Positions 24,301-36,119 are shown, numbered from the stretch's first letter. The stretch is DNA of 64,000 bases from Gyrodactylus bullatarudis (GCA_012064415.1 SSNU01000024.1:332160-396159), one strand, 5' to 3'. Numbers and translations: made by a program. The notes: a model not told the origin generated them from the sequence alone.

Positions 24301-27300
24301 AAAAAATTGAGAAATGGGCTAACACACTCTTTCGCTCTTACACCTTTCCATCCATGGATTGGGAAAAAAGGGTGGTACACTAGTCAAGTCCTTGAGAATG
24401 TAGTTTATCTAATCTGATTGGACATATGTTCCCTCCCCTGTGATCAATATAGTCATGATTGCAAGATAGATAGTGTACTTGAATTCGATTACCCTAAGCC
24501 TAACTGACATGAAGATGAGAATTTACTTAATTTTTACTCAATATTTTTTTGTTCGGAAAGTCAGGAGAGAATATATTTTTCGAATTCCATCATGAAATAA
24601 GCCAATAAGTTGGGGAAATTTACAAAGTTTTCTGAGAAAATTCACTCTGACCAAAATTAGGCAGTTTTTCGAATTTCCAAATTTTCGCTTTTTCAACTTT
24701 TGAGCTCAACATTTTTTATCGATTTCAAGGATTTGAAGCAGTTATGTGCTGATATTCGAGGGCCCTGCTGGAAGAAAGGATTCTACTGTTTTCCAGAAAA
24801 AGTTAAACATTTAAATTTTGGATCATTCTCCATAATCAATAGATTTAAATTTATCGTATTCCCGCTAGAATGGGCTGAATTCTCTGTCTAATGCTGATCT
24901 CAAATATCAGCAATTAACTGCTTCAAATCCTTGAAAGCGATAAAAATTTTGAGCTCAAAAGTTGAAAAAGTGGAAATTTGGTGCATTTTCGAAATCCGAA
25001 AAACTGCCTAATTTTGGTCAGATTGAATTTTCTAAGAAAACTTTTTCAAATTTTTAGGGCAAGTAGTAGTGGTTATGGGGTCACAAGAAGGCGTACCTGG
25101 GAATGAACTCAGAATGGATGCATACGTTTTGCTTTTTAAGGATGAGGAAAGAATGAAATTAATTTTTTTCCAAGGAATATTTTTTCAAAAATTCATTATT
25201 CATACTGAAATTATTGATCAGAAGAAAGAAATAAAATGAATAGCTAATTGTAGAGGAAATTATCGTGTCTCCAAGTCCAACTAATTCTGGAGCACAACAC
25301 ACTAGTTCCATTTCATAAGGATTTTCGCAGATCCCTATCATGAAGGACTTTACTCATAAAATTTTAATTAGTAGCAGTTAGTTTTTCGTACTGATCACTA
25401 CAACTGCCAGAATGAAGAAAATAAATACTGATACAGAGAAGAGACAGTTTATCTTCTTTCCTTGAGTTCATTCGACCTGGTGTCATTTTGATCATTCCCT
25501 AATTGGAATTGATTCAAGAAGTTTACCCCTTCATGTCCCAAATTATTTTTTTTCATCACACAAATTAGAACATTTGCAGCCTAACCAAAATAATTACGCT
25601 GATTCCGAATCTGATATCCTTATTAAAAGATATCAAACAGGCGATTGAATATTTGAAATCTACGACTATGGTTTCAAGATAGAAAATAATTATATTTTTT
25701 TCCTAAGGCCTCAGCAAATAGGTTTTCAAAAAACCGTTTTAAATATTCTTTAAAAAGCATTGATTAAATTTCCAAAAAATCACCTTACTTTGAAAGGCTA
25801 TCTTTAAGAATTATTTATATTTTTTTAGCTTAATAAGTTTCCTTTCTAATGAGGGGGTAAGTGTCTTTCAGTTCAAATTATCACTTGAGAAAGTGATGTG
25901 TTCCACTGGTGGAAAGATGGAACGTGAAGGATTAATTGAATCAAAATAGTAAATGTAGATTTGTAACTGGAAGATGAGCAACCCATTATTCTAAAGCCTC
26001 TTCCAGACGTTTCTACGGTAGCTAGATAGTCGAGTATCTTCTTCTTCATTGGGATGAGACGCTGCTAACCTGAACTCTTTTCAATTTTATCTAAAAACCT
26101 TGGCATTCCTAATTTTTATTAAAGATTTCAGCTTCAATTTCTAATTTTTCGGTTTTATACAAAAACCCCCAATAACCACAGCATAGGTGTATGGGTGAAA
26201 GAAAAATTTCTTATTAACCTATATAAACCTAATCTATGTGTTCAAAAAAATATTCCTATAATCTTCAACTACCTTGGCCAATGTGAACTTTTTCACTTTT
26301 CTCTCCACTGTTTCTATTTATTGGAGAGTTTTGGTGTTTTTTCAGCTTACATATTACATTCTAATTTTCATTGACTTTACTATTTCTTTCATGATTTGTA
26401 AATTATTATCTTGAATGAATTCTTAACTTATATCAATAGTTTTTCTGAACACATAGATTAGGTTTTTGTTGATTGATAAAGAATTTCTCCTTTACCCACA
26501 CATCTATGCTGTCATCTCCAGGGTTTTTACATAAAACGGAAAAATTTGAAATTGAAGCATTTACAAGACTTGCAACTACCTTGGCCCAATTGATTTTTAA
26601 TTTTTCTTCTCTATACTTGAACAAATCAATGGAGAAGTTTTTTGGTTTTTCATCAATTGGAAGTTTTTCTTCACAACTTTACAATTTCATTAACAATTTT
26701 TCTTTCAAATTCATAATAGAGTCTAACGGTATTTTAAGGATCCTAGATGTCAAACTAACTAGAAGAGAAGACGGATCAATTCTAAGAAATATTTTTAAGA
26801 AGAAGACTGACAATGGCAAATATCTTCATTATGTCAGTTTTAGTCCAGTTTCACATAAAATTGGCTTAGTAATTGGTCTAGGGAAGAGGATAAGAGGAAT
26901 CGCGAGTCCTGAGGAATGGACAAATGAAATAGAGAATTCGAAGTCATGTTTGATGGAAAATGGTTATCCATCCAAATTTGTTGACAAATTAATCAATCAA
27001 CCTATAGTTATAGATGAGGAAGTTGAAACAGAAGAGGTGGATAAAATTACTATTTTCATGAAGCTTAACTTCATAGGAGATGGTTTCAGTAATGTTTTAA
27101 GAAGAAGACTTAATAATCTCATCGATCAACATTATAATAATATACAATTGAAAATTGTATTTAAAACACAGATTGTTCAGTTTGATTCATAAGGATTTAC
27201 TCAAGCCTGAAGAGAAAACTCTATTAGTTTATAAATTCCAATGTGATTGTGGCGCTTCTTACATAGGAAGAACTATTAGGAAATTGTCTACAAGATCGAA

Positions 27301-28889
27301 TGATCATCTACATAAATTCTTTATCAATCAACACAAACCTAATCTATGTGTTCAGAAAAACTATTCATATAATCTTCAACTACCTTGGCCGATGTGAGCT
27401 TTTTCACTTTTCTCTCCATTGTTGCTAATTATTGGAGAATTTTGGTATTTTTTCAGCTTGCATTTATTTTTAATTCTTAAACTTTTACTATTTCTTTCAT
27501 ATTTGTAAATTATTATTTTCATTCAATTATTTAACTCTTATCATTTTTAAAGTGATACCACTGATGATCCTTTAAGAAATACGTATTTGGTGTTAATAAA
27601 TCTTTTTCTTCAATTTTAATATGATTTTTAATGGATTTTCGGACGTATTTGAAAATTTACGTGAATTATTTATACAGAAATAACTAATATCATTTTTGAA
27701 GAATTACCACTGATGATGCTTCAAGAAATTACATTAGTGGATTTTCGGACGTATTTGAAAAAATTTCAGATTCCATCAATTTTCCTGATCATTTAATTGA
27801 ACCAGGATTAGAGATTGTTAGGAACTATAAGACTTACTTCTCGTCTATGGGTGATACTTTTTATCTGGGAGTAGAAAAAAAGCTGACTTCTGTTGAAGGG
27901 ATCAAAAGAGCTTCGTGAAAAAAAAGACAGCGGAAAGTCTTCCTTTGTAAACTTTTTTTTGTATAAAGAGAAATTGGAAGGTTTACACTTCTTATTTGTA
28001 TGCAATAGAATAATACAAAATGCTGTTTTTCCCTAACAACCTTTCGGGCAATTTAAAGTTTTTAAATTCAAAAATTTTGTTGTTCTAATACCCATGAATC
28101 CCTATGATTTCCAAAATAATGAGGATATAATAATAAAGCGAAGGAATTTTAATTAACTGGATCAGAATAATCCCCATTCCGAAAAGTCTTAGAGATTTCT
28201 CAAAAACGTGAGTTTTATCAATTACACAGTCTTACAACTTTATTTTCTTTCTACTCAATAATATTTCTGCTGATTTCAGATAGATTCTACAATAGGCAGA
28301 GCCTTGCCTTTTAAATGGAGAGAAACATGACTGTTCTGAAATAAATTCCTAAGAAAAGAGTAAAAAGAAACTTTTCCTTGACTCTTTATTTATTGTTTCG
28401 AAAAACCTCAACTCAACTCAATGCTATGCCTATTTCAGTACCTTGTAGAAAAGAAATCTACCTCAATTAGCATACAATAGTATCAAAAGGGTAAAAAAAC
28501 TTTTTTGAAAATTATGCTTCTGTAAAATAGTTTCATTGACAAATCTCTATATTTTCACACCTTAAAATTAGAATAACGATAGAGTTGTAGATTAATTTCA
28601 TTGATCAATTTAACACGACTGTTATCGTAGGAGAATTCATTCAAAATTTGTTGGCGCGAATTTTCAAAACAAAATTTAAAAAAAGGTTTTTTTTCTCAAA
28701 ATTTAATTCTCTATCGAATTAACAAATGTAGGCCAAAAAGTTGTAAAAATATGTATCACCTTAGTAGTGTATGGGAAAATACTCACCCTTGACTTCCTTC
28801 TCAAACTTGATTTTCTCCAGCCGACGTTTGTTGAATCTCTTTTCGTTCATGGCGACATCCTCCTCAGTGAGGAGACGAAAATTCTCCAT
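12351..28889 (-). CDS. Voltage-gated sodium channel alpha subunit, Nav1/para type
   Basis: Pore-forming Na+ channel of excitable membranes. 21 exons, in transcription order: 28889-28787, 22645-21901, 21837-21491, 21429-21340, 21273-21231, 20638-20494, 19581-19417, 19363-18521, 17087-16851, 16790-16617, 16552-15500, 15433-15260, 15195-15064, 14998-14717, 14650-14597, 14497-14360, 14308-13930, 13837-13517, 13181-12973, 12912-12622, 12566-12351. Together they total 6141 bases, or 2046 residues, with no frame break. Four domains: DI about 165-546, DII 840-1190, DIII 1300-1575, DIV 1600-1870. The pore residues are D (TQDYWENLY), E (CGEWIE), K (VATFKGW) and A (STSAGW), so the filter is DEKA. The S4 helices are clear (for example [20 protein letters not shown] in DIII). 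The DIII-DIV inactivation gate reads [12 protein letters not shown]. An EF-hand-like region follows DIV, but no IQ motif is seen in the tail. An aromatic Y after the DI aspartate predicts tetrodotoxin sensitivity. The start is the first in-frame ATG after a stop. Confidence 0.95.
13301..13490. repeat. Dispersed repeat, copy in a sodium channel intron
   Basis: Matches in inverted orientation a block at about 40080-40270, sharing for example GATCTTGGCTCTATCATTCG and its reverse complement. Both copies lie in introns. The family is unknown and the ends are not defined. Confidence 0.6.
17088..18520. other. Sodium channel intron (1.4 kb)
   Basis: Intron between the DI-DII linker exon and DII. It holds the tRNA-derived sequence at 17440-17510; nothing else is recognised. 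Confidence 0.6.
17440..17510 (-). repeat. tRNA-derived sequence (SINE head or tRNA relic)
   Basis: On the minus strand it contains GGTTCAAATCC, a perfect Pol III B box. Upstream are GACGAGTGGATTGAGC, resembling a type-II A box, and CATTG...CAATG, a short stem like an anticodon stem. The acceptor stem does not close, so this is not an intact tRNA gene. A tRNA-derived SINE or relic is more likely. Confidence 0.5.
19582..20493. other. Sodium channel intron (0.9 kb)
   Basis: Intron between the DI pore exon and DI S6. It contains a short TTC triplet run near 20185-20200 and no other recognisable feature. Confidence 0.55.
20639..21230. other. Sodium channel intron (0.6 kb)
   Basis: Intron inside the DI extracellular S5-P loop. 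AT-rich, with nothing recognisable. Confidence 0.55.
24497..25050. repeat. Foldback element, family A, copy 1
   Basis: Imperfect inverted repeat. The left arm (about 24497-24770) contains AAAATTAGGCAGTTTTTCGA. The right arm (about 24880-25050) contains its counterpart GAAAAACTGCCTAATTTTGG. The same sequence family, in the same arrangement, is at 42715-43455. No coding capacity is seen. It is probably a MITE-like foldback. Confidence 0.7.
26160..26420 (+). mobile_element. Penelope-like element fragment (GIY-YIG end and 3' tail)
   Basis: Sense fragment encoding a short C-terminal stretch like NLCVQKN, followed by a 3' tail nearly identical to 27330-27500 (shared ACTTTTTCACTTTTCTCTCC). It is broken off on its left side. 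Confidence 0.65.
26433..26600 (-). mobile_element. Penelope-like element fragment, antisense
   Basis: The minus strand encodes [17 protein letters not shown] and [18 protein letters not shown]. This is the C-terminal part of the same endonuclease-domain protein as the copy at 60885-61148. It sits between two sense fragments, so insertions are nested or rearranged here. Confidence 0.65.
26590..27400 (+). pseudogene. Penelope-like retroelement: reverse transcriptase C-terminus and GIY-YIG endonuclease, broken
   Basis: 26590-27190 encodes the end of a Penelope-type reverse transcriptase, with [11 protein letters not shown], then the K...GKYLHY...SHK block and the downstream 'thumb' region. The GIY-YIG endonuclease follows in another frame at 27183-27397 ([20 protein letters not shown]). 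A one-base shift lies between the two near 27180. Compared with the copy at 61 kb, about 33 residues are missing after the GIY-YIG motif. The catalytic palm of the RT is absent. It is a dead copy within the sodium channel's first intron. Family assignment rests on the domain order RT then GIY-YIG, which is diagnostic of Penelope-like elements. Confidence 0.85.
27541..27760 (+). mobile_element. Penelope-like terminal repeat, two partial tandem copies
   Basis: Two tandem versions of a terminal block start near 27541 and 27690. Each contains CACTGATGAT and, downstream, GGATTTTCGGACGTATTTG. The same block, reversed, ends the window (63790-63960). The first version holds a hammerhead motif (separate entry). 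The second, at 27710, has the CTGATGA and GAAA boxes but mismatched stems. Confidence 0.7.
27555..27593 (+). ncRNA. Hammerhead ribozyme in a Penelope-like terminal repeat
   Basis: Stem I ATACCA (27555-27560) pairs with TGGTGT (27588-27593) including one G-U. Core CTGATGA is at 27561-27567 and GAAA at 27576-27579. Stem III forms in ATACGTAT (27579-27586). The predicted cleavage site follows U27587. Stem II is reduced to an 8-base segment. Hammerheads are known in the terminal repeats of Penelope-like elements. The homologous copy at 63891-63929 has a different but still complementary stem I, which supports the fold. Confidence 0.65.
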
Positions 28890-30154
28890 TCCTCTTATCG
28901 CTTTGTTCAACCTGTGGACTGTGTGAGTTTCTCTCCTATAATATTAAACTCATAACTGGGCTAGCATAGTTGTTCTTTCTGGCTAGATATTACTTCCTAA
29001 GTCGGTAGCTAGGTGAGTTGGTTTATTTGTAATAATAATAATAGCTTACGTTTACATACATATGTATTTAATTGTTTTGAAATGATACTCTTGTTTTCAT
29101 TGGTCAATTAAAGCCAAATAAGGCGGGTGGTGGATTTGATCAGAGTCCTCTCTGATTGGTCATTTCATGCATGTGTAAATTATCACAAATTCATCGTGGA
29201 GTCCCCTCTCTTTTTAAGTGACGTATGGTGATTCATTCATGGGGGATTACAACCTAGTATGTCCTTATTTTTTAATAGGTTAATTATTAATTTATCATTA
29301 CATCAGTATTTTTACGATCAGAATTTAATGGATACGTTGATTAGCAAAATATCTGAGCATAGAATGCCTAATTGTTTTTTACCAATGAATGAATTAGTAA
29401 GTACCAGTATGGGATAAGGATGGAACAGAGAGAGCTAATAATTATTAACTGATCATGAATTGACTGGAGTAAAACAATGGAAAACTACTATGTAGATCAA
29501 CAATAAAGCCAAATAATATATAGAGTAGAGAAAGACTAATTAATATCTATATATATATATATCTACACTTTATCAATTAGGAATACCTAATTATAATTAG
29601 AATATTAATAGAAGGAGAGAGAGAGACTAGGGTTTCCTCCAAATTAAAACAGTGTCATGATTTATGTGCCATAACCATCATCATGGAACAATTACCTAAT
29701 TGAATTCATATTTTTGCGTAGGTACTTGTGAGTAGAAACATGAAAATATAATAAAATATTTCAAATAATGAATAATTTTCATTCTTTTCAAGAATTTATT
29801 GAACACGTTTTGTATGATAAGACAAAATACAATTTAATATTATTATGTTTGTTTCACTATTTTGATTTGTGGATTTTTTCTCATTTTATTCATTATTCTG
29901 TGATAAATGTGGAAAATATATAAATAAACTTTCTGGTTAGTTTTCAAATCTGATGGTGTAAAAATACATTTCTCTTTCTTGTTGATATTTTATCGGTCCA
30001 TTTTTCCCAATCAGTGAAATAATAAGTGATACTCTTTAGATAAAAAAAACAAAACAAATGGCGTTAAAATACATCATAAGAAATACAAGATATAAACATT
30101 AAAATATTGTAATGAATAGACTTGGTTGTGTTGAACGTGAGTGAGTTGGACTGC
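28890..30154. other. Intergenic region
   Basis: Region upstream of the sodium channel start and downstream of the TENT5 gene. It contains an AT microsatellite near 29545-29565. The sodium channel promoter should lie here but no clear element was identified. Confidence 0.5.
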
Positions 30155-33100
30155 TCAAATTGGCTGAATGAGCCTTGGAAATTCAACTTCTGAGAATAGT
30201 TCAGGGAGGGGATCTGGCTCAGATTTTGTTGAGCTCACCGAGGTATTCCGAGGACGACTAATGTTCTCCCGGCGAAACTGTAGATATAAAAAAGAGAAAA
30301 TTATTTGAAACAGGATAGGTTTTAGTAAATTAAAAATACGAAAAAAACGTTCAGAATTCTTTGAAAGCATTTCTCACTGAGACTGATGTGAATCATCAAC
30401 TGTAATGATTGGGGCCTCAAAAAAGTACTATTTGGTCTATTTTTACTCTTGACAAAAAGGACTGGCTGAGTTTTAATAATCTGAAGAAAAAATCTGCTTA
30501 TCTAATCATATTTAAAAGATGCCTGGGACTATTTCTGTACTAAATTGTTTGTACTGTTTTTTCAAATTTAATATCAGAATATAGCATTCCTCAACTAGGT
30601 ACCAATCACAATTTTCGATGAATTGATAGCTATATTCCTGATATCAAGCTTTCATCATCTAAGAAAATATCATCTAGATCGTAGCTCTTTGTTGGATAAT
30701 ATTCCTCCTTCATGAATTTCAAATTTCAACTAAAAGGATATGTACATGTGTATGTATTTTGTAAAATATGCACAAGAACAGTCGAAGGGTCATTTTCTAT
30801 CATGGAAAAAACTTTGGACAAAAATCAGCTATTTTGTTGACACAAGATTGACTAAAAAACTCTGCAGCAATTTACGGTAGAGGACTATTTTTTAACTCAA
30901 ATTCTTGAAAGTACTTTTTTCTACTTATTTTTCAGTCTATGGGATATTATTTTTCATCTTTTTTGGCACTATTTTTGAGGCCCTAGTAATGATATAAATT
31001 CTAATGAGAAAGGTATCCTATTCCTGCTTTAAACCGGATGCAGAAACAGTATCAAATTGGGAAATTTGCAACCAACCCCTGATTCAGAATCTAAATTCCT
31101 TTTTGAAAGCCAGCTCATCATTCAAAAGAGAATATAGGTCAAGACTGGCATCTTTCGGTTCTAGAACCAGCTACCTTCTAAACTATCAAGCAGATAACAA
31201 GAAGGCGATTGCATATATGAAATCTACATAACTTATATTTGCTCAATCTGTTTGTCACTATAGACTAGGCTAGGGGGAAATTTTCCTTCTCCCAAAAAAA
31301 ACTCACGAGAATAATTACTTTTCTTATAGAATTTAGATATTTATTAATGGCCCATTCTTCTCACAATATCCCACGGACATGTGAGACAACGAAATTTATC
31401 ATGAAACCTCTTTTGATTACTACTATTTTTGAAGATAAAACCCAAGAAATTCATTAAAAGGCCAAGATATTCAGGATTTTAGTGATTTGAAAAATACTGG
31501 ATTTTTAAAACTGAATGACACATGCTTCAATAGAAAATAATACTTAGAATTGATAATTCTATCAGAAAAGTTGTTCCTTAAATGAGGCTAAAAAACTTCC
31601 ACCCTACCCTACTATAGACCATAAGAATAGTACAATTTTTCCAATATTTTTAATAGATGATAATACAGATTTGTATCTTCTAGATACTGTAATTAAAACA
31701 GTCATAATAGGGGAGAGATTCACGTGAAATTTTCTATAGTTGCGTCTGAATCTCATGCCGATATCGAGATGTAGATAAATTAGATGTTTAATGATGATAT
31801 TTTAAAGAGTCGGAATATATCACAAAAGGTTTGTGAATTTTATGATTTAAAAATAGGGGTAACACACCACTTTGTTTCATCTTTTCTAAAATATTGAACA
31901 ATAATGTAAGCTTGTCTTGGATTAATCTACATTTTTTCGTTCCTTGATAATAAAAACAAGTCTGAATTTATTCATACAAACTTGGTTAATGCAGTGCAGG
32001 TGAAGGAAAGTCATGTTTTTTTACAAAAAAAGGCAATAATCGTCAAAAAAGTTTACGCCAAATTATCCTTTTTTATAATTTTAAGGTAAAATATAAAAGT
32101 TACTTTTTGGATCACGTTATGAAAAGGGAAACTGATTTTACCATGAGATTGATAAACTGCAAATTTTGGCCTAAATTTACTTTCTAATGAGGGGTATTTC
32201 AAGTATCTTTTTGTTTAAAATATCACTTCACTGGTGGAACAATGGGACATGAAGGGTTAAATGTAAAATTCTCAACTTCTTCACGTCATATCAAGAGGCC
32301 TATATTAACATTATGTTAGGTGTAGTTTGTGAGTGAAAGAGAGCATGAACCTACTTTTTTCTTGATCGAATAGCAAATCTTTTCATTGGTGAGAGACAAG
32401 TCTGGGGATTTTTTGTTCTCAGGGGCAGTGTCCCTGTATTCCTCTTGCAATTGGAGGGTTTTCCGATTGTCAGCCATCTCAGAATTTCCAATGTCACTAT
32501 TCTGTGATAAACGAAGGGCTAATTTCGAACTGGACAGCCATGAACAGGCAAAGAGACGGCCATTGATGTATTTGGGAAAGTGACTCGTGCCATAATGAAT
32601 TTTGTCAACAGCCCAAGAGTTGGTGTCGGAGAATTCGGACAAATTCAGATTGTGTATGTCATCGTTGAGGTTGCAGAAAACATGTTGTACCAGGGAAGCT
32701 ATCAGTATTAAAGTTTGCTGGTATTCATGTGTCATCAGACATACTGTGGAATTGCTCACTACTTCATAGAGTATCTGAAAATTGGGATATGTGATTATTC
32801 TTGAGCCGAAATTTCATTTTTAGACATCCACAACAGAATAATATCGATCTGACTACCTACCTATCTGTACTCTCCAAGGCAACTTTTTTATTCTTTTATT
32901 TCATAAATGTTTGAATAATTTAACAAAGACATACATAGAACCTTTAGTGGGACAAATATTGACGAATTGAAAATTAAGAAATTTTGAAATAAGAAAGTGG
33001 TAGATTATTTCCCAAAAATAAAGATTTCTATTTCGGGCATACCTATCAATGTGATACATATCATTTAAATACTGGTTTTACAAGAAAGAATAGAGGTTTA

Positions 33101-35137
33101 CAAGAAAAGTTCGACTGAAAATGTACGATTGATTAATACCTGATGTACAAAAATTTTAATTCTTCATAATTGTGTAATATTCTGGCCTCTTCTTATATCA
33201 AATACCCTTCTCACATCGGTAACTCTGCTTAAAACTAATGTCTCTGAACATTTATCACAGGAAAATTAAGAACGTGAATCAGAATCTTGAAACAATTCAT
33301 TGTTTAATTGAGACAAGGTGAATGTTCTACACACTGGAAGAATCAAGTTAAAAATCGGAAATTAAAAAGTCTTCTCTTATCTTGTACAATTCGGATCACC
33401 ATCAGACAAGGAAGCCTAAAATGGTCGTTGAGATATTAGGAAACACACTTCATCATCTTGTAAAAAAATTAGTTCTCTTGTGTTAACTTTTAATCCTTCT
33501 CACACCTTGCAATGATCAAAAAATTAAGCTCCCAATCTATTCATCGAGAGAACAAGCTATATAATGTCTTTTGGATACGAGAAGTAAGTACCATGACAAC
33601 GTACTTGGAGATAGAAGATCTTATCGTGATCAGTCTTGGTAAAGTGCTCCCTCAGGTAAGATGTCAGCTTTGCGTATTGCAGCGAGAGGAAGGGAAAATC
33701 GATGAAGAACCTTGAACACATGTAACGTTCCAGGAGGTGAATATTCGACGTTGACAATGGCCGGAAGCTGGAATTAGGAAAGATTAATACGGATTTGTCA
33801 CTAGGCCTGAATGTTAACTTACCCCTTGACAAGCAGTTTGCAATACTTGAGGAGGCCTCCGCCGCGAATCTCCTCCGGCTTCTCTGTGTAGATAATCTTT
33901 TCCTTTAAATGATTTAGTGCCATTCCATAATTTCCACAGACCGATTCGGCCACTACGATGGGATGAAAGTGTTCTGTCAACTGATTTTTCTTGTAAAAAG
34001 ATAGCAGACTGTCCAAATTGATCTGGAAACTGTCAACGGAAAACTCGTATTGACGTTTCATATGATGGACAAACTTTAGTTCAACTGTCTGACCCCCAGT
34101 CATCGTTGGATGGCCTAGAGAAAGCAAACTCCACGAGTCTGCTGTTGCATCACCGGGCCGGTTAATTCGGACCATCTTACGAATGTATTGCTTCACCATA
34201 GCGGGTGTCAACTGGATGAAAGGGTCTGTTTCCTCTTGTCCATCTGTGGAATCATCTTTCTTACTTGCCTCTTCATAGTGGCCTAAGTTGATGGACCTTT
34301 GGAGTATACTGAGGACCGCTTCGGTTAGTATTGTCTTTAGATTATTGAATAATTTATTATCGGACAGGTCAATGTTGAAGATGAGATCAATATCGTTGTA
34401 GGTATATTTCTCGCCGTCTTCTGGGAAAGATTTACCAAATTAATTAACCAAGGCAAAGTGCAATCTATTAATCTTGAATAATCAAAGTTAACGAAAAAAG
34501 GAACAATATAAATCATAACCAAGAGATGCAAGAGAAACAAGAAAACATGTAGGTTGGTGAGGCTTTTATCGATTTCTAAAGTGTGCTCTTGAGAGAAATA
34601 ATTAATTAATTTTATAGATTTTATAAGAGTGTTTTAGGCACAAGACTTGTAGAGAAAACAGTACAAGAACAAGATTTTTCAGATTAACACGCTCTCATAT
34701 TCTGTAGTGCAGAGAGAAAGAGGGAGAGAGAGTTGGGACTTACTGAGTACATAGGCGGCTGCTCCGCCATTAAGGCGAATATCCTTGACGAGAATACCCT
34801 CATTAATCAAGCTATCACGAATGACTCGTATCAAATTGCGCAGTTGGACATGAATTATGGGCAAATTCTTGTGGTCCTGCCCAGAAGAATTCGTGCTGTT
34901 GCTTGTGTTGCCTTTACGAGACTTCTTCTGGGGATAATTCCCACAAGACCTTTCCAATACCTCGAGAATACCAGCAGTCTCCTTGTCTGAAATGAGTGAT
35001 AGGGAAGATTCTGACGCTGTCCGAGGAGACAACAAAATCTTTTCCTTAATAACCTGATTCAGCTTGAAGATTTGCTCATAGTCTAGAATGTGATACCGAT
35101 TATTATGCGGTATTTTTTTGTCATTGTTCACTGCCAT
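30155..35137 (-). CDS. TENT5: Terminal nucleotidyltransferase 5 (FAM46/TENT5)
   Basis: Non-canonical poly(A) polymerase of the nucleotidyltransferase superfamily that extends mRNA tails. Exons in order: 35137-34744, 34420-33823, 33767-33605, 32774-32355, 30277-30155, together 565 residues. Exon 1 carries RLNGGAAAYVL, the hG[GS] motif. Exon 2 opens with NDIDLIF, supplying the catalytic Asp pair, and contains KFVHHMKRQYEFSVDSFQIN, ESVCGNYGMALNHL and PEEIRGGGLLKYC. Exon 3 carries LLERYMCSRFFIDFP. Exon 4 has STVCLMTHEYQQTLILIASL. All are hallmark TENT5 blocks. The C-terminus is a Ser/Pro/Glu-rich tail unlike vertebrate members. Splicing to the last exon uses a gtaggt donor. If unspliced, the protein would end at 32316 instead. 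The N-terminal insert around residues 40-90 is low-complexity. Confidence 0.93.
30278..32354. other. TENT5 last intron (2.1 kb)
   Basis: AT-rich. It holds dispersed repeat pieces: 31390-31530 matches the inverse of about 39890-40060, and 32180-32260 resembles 25850-25940. No gene is recognised. Confidence 0.5.
32775..33604. other. TENT5 intron with a relative of the 10.4-kb foldback
   Basis: About 33000-33260 is a diverged, single-armed relative of the inverted repeat at 10373-10772 and its right flank (shared TACTGGTTTTACAAGA; AATGTCTCTGAACATTTATC). Its ribozyme core is mutated. Confidence 0.6.
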
Positions 35138-35619
35138 TAGTGTAATCCCGAAAGAAGAAAATAGTTTCTATCCAATTCTTGACATGTTTCTCATTCACTG
35201 TTAAATTAATAAATTTTTCTAGTAGCCAGAAAGACCATTTTATTGCAATTAAATGTAAAATCATGAGAGTTACACTAAAGTAATAATTGAGTAAACGATT
35301 CCTATTGGTCAATGCAGATGAACTGATTTTATTGGTCAGTATGAAAATCTCCATATTTCAGTGTCACTCAAGTGAATAATAGTCTCTACTTCTCGCCATA
35401 TTTTTTTAATTCATAGAGAATAATATGATGAATGCAAGAAAAACTATTCTAGAGTTGGATGATTTTAGAGTAAAAAAATGGTCGGATGATCGATGAAAAT
35501 TAATTAAAAGAAAGTTAAGAGCGTAATTAATAAGACATGAATTAGTTTCTTTTGTGGAACCACAAGGTGAAAAAGTTATTTATACATTTTATAAATCATA
35601 ATTGTCTACTTTGAAGTAG
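35138..35619. other. Intergenic region upstream of TENT5
   Basis: AT-rich. An open frame on the minus strand (35354-35121) shows no recognisable feature. No promoter element can be assigned. Confidence 0.45.
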
Positions 35620-36013
35620 TTATACAAACATTGAGTGGAAATTTTCATAGAAACTAATTGGAAGGTCAGATGATTTCTTGATGAAATCGTCTTCATGATA
35701 CGAAGAATCTGGTAACATCTGGAAGGATTTTATTTGATTTGCACGGAAGACTACATATTCATGAGTCCCTTCGGCAAAACAAACCTTATCCTCCTTATTC
35801 GAATAAAGTCCAGAGACGGAAACTAAATTTTATTATAAGAATGTTTAAATCACCATCTCTTAGTGTTAAAGTTTTATTCTTTTCGTCGAAATTTTCCAGA
35901 TAACCGTGAAAGTTTAATTCATTCCAACATTTCAATAGTAGTTTTTGTTTCGGAATTTTGATCATTCTGTTCTGTTGATAAATTCTAATTTGATCATCTT
36001 GACATATAATCAT
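35620..36013 (-). CDS. Small LSm-like protein (unrecognised)
   Basis: Exons 36013-35854 and 35822-35620 encode 120 residues; the intron is 31 bases (gtgatt...atttag). The middle shows the strand pattern of an Sm-fold or small beta-barrel: FHGYLENFDEKNKTLTLRD, a loop, then EYVVFRANQIKSFQMLP. The second half of that pattern resembles the Sm2 motif of LSm proteins. A hydrophilic tail follows. It is transcribed divergently from the cytochrome b5 gene, with 106 bp between start codons, which suggests a shared promoter. I do not recognise a specific orthologue; the LSm link is inference from pattern alone. Confidence 0.6.
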
Positions 36014-36119
36014 TTAAACAATAAATAAACTGTATCTTAATCTTGTTTGTCCAAATGAATTTTTCAAAAGATTTATAATAAAATTAAGGCTCATCAAACT
36101 ATTGATAATCATTTGATCG

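Larger units (their letters stand above)
22646..28786. other. First intron of the sodium channel (6.1 kb), repeat-filled
   Basis: Separates the first coding exon, which encodes only 34 residues, from the rest of the gene. It contains AT and GT microsatellites (23240-23400), the foldback at 24497-25050, a small inverted repeat around 25490-25940 and Penelope-like sequence from 26160 to 27760. No host gene is recognised in it. Confidence 0.7.

Noticed and set aside
27710..27740. Third hammerhead in the Penelope-like terminal repeats
   Set aside because: The CTGATGA and GAAA boxes are present but the stem III and stem I partners do not match; a decayed copy.
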